Shown here: piece after piece, positions 63,950-64,000 of the stretch
Layout of the letters: every line of letters starts with the position of its first letter
Position numbering within the stretch: position 1 is the first letter of the stretch
Assembly: GCF_013032005.1 (NCBI RefSeq)
Contig: NZ_WQBE01000009.1
Location: forward strand, 93,730 to 157,729
From: Ruegeria atlantica
Lineage (GTDB): Bacteria; Pseudomonadota; Alphaproteobacteria; Rhodobacterales; Rhodobacteraceae
Reading direction: 5' to 3'
DNA length: 64,000 bases
Notes under the pieces: generated by a model
Database searches by the model: none
The model's input: the letters and a program-made list of their open reading frames with translations, nothing else
Told to the model about the DNA's origin: nothing
Made by a program: the position numbers and the translations under genes

Positions 63950-64000
63950 ATGAGCTACAAATCCGACATCGAAATCGCCCGTGAGGCGAACAAGAAGCCG
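63950..64000 (+). CDS. fhs: Formate-tetrahydrofolate ligase (3' partial)
   Basis: Only the first 17 codons are in the window: MSYKSDIEIAREANKKP, the typical Fhs N-terminus. The enzyme makes 10-formyl-THF from formate, ATP and THF; in methyl-group catabolism it runs in reverse to release formate. It follows the LysR gene and lies beside the folate-dependent demethylase operon. The rest is outside the window. Confidence 0.7.
   Translation, partial: MSYKSDIEIAREANKKP

Overview
The window looks like a chromosomal segment of a marine alphaproteobacterium of the Roseobacter group (Rhodobacteraceae). This rests on moderate GC, a gene repertoire typical of that group (group III truncated haemoglobin, cbb3 oxidase, Tad pilus genes, betaine-type ABC transporter with a GcvT-like demethylase, ParB-like mini-proteins) and the protein sequences themselves. 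No rRNA, tRNA, CRISPR array or intact insertion sequence was found.

Layout. 1-3.2 kb: the 3' part of an acylating aldehyde dehydrogenase plus a ThDP enzyme. 3.2-6.4 kb: an accessory stretch with a 192-bp dispersed repeat, a cysteine-rich repeat protein and a small membrane protein (each broken by a frameshift in a homopolymer), a winged-helix-like protein and a ParB-like mini-protein. 6.4-10.2 kb: a DMT exporter, an OhrR-type regulator and two SrpA-type catalase-related proteins. 10.2-20.8 kb: a nitric-oxide/low-oxygen respiration island. It holds a group III haemoglobin, DUF2189 and DUF1971 proteins, ccoNOQP, an NsrR-type repressor, a CuA-containing NO reductase cluster in the order norS-norY-senC-orf1, a formate/nitrite-type channel, a membrane protein and a cytochrome c. 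Three copies of one 23-bp palindromic motif sit at its two divergent or leading promoters. 20.8-26.1 kb: oxyR/katA, a redoxin, a secreted protein, and a Cys-rich MarR regulator with a MOSC protein. 26.4-32.4 kb: the second 192-bp repeat copy, an AraC regulator, and an exported amidohydrolase / DUF3299 / OprB porin / M19-like operon. 32.7-36.3 kb: a K+ channel, then an AI-2E / HlyD / DUF2955 transport operon. 36.7-40.3 kb: LysR, MBL-fold and cupin genes, a truncated gene, CutA and a TniQ-like fragment. 40.4-49.0 kb: a Tad (Flp) pilus locus without a secretin or prepilin peptidase. 49.5-55.2 kb: a LuxR regulator, a small gene with a clear terminator, two divergent Gly/Asn-rich secreted proteins and a PhoPQ-like two-component system. 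55.4-64 kb: a betaine-type uptake and demethylation operon (binding protein, ATPase, fused permease, cupin, DUF1989-GcvT fusion), its probable LysR regulator and the start of formate-THF ligase.

How the genes work together. The 10-21 kb island can be read as one NO-responsive unit: NsrR with an Fe-S cluster would sense NO and release the haemoglobin/cbb3 operon and the norSY operon, while cytochrome c feeds electrons to both terminal reductases. The last region couples uptake of a methylated quaternary compound to methyl transfer onto tetrahydrofolate and C1 processing by Fhs. Gene starts were moved downstream of the longest open frame wherever a ribosome binding site, signal peptide or gene overlap favoured it; each case is noted.
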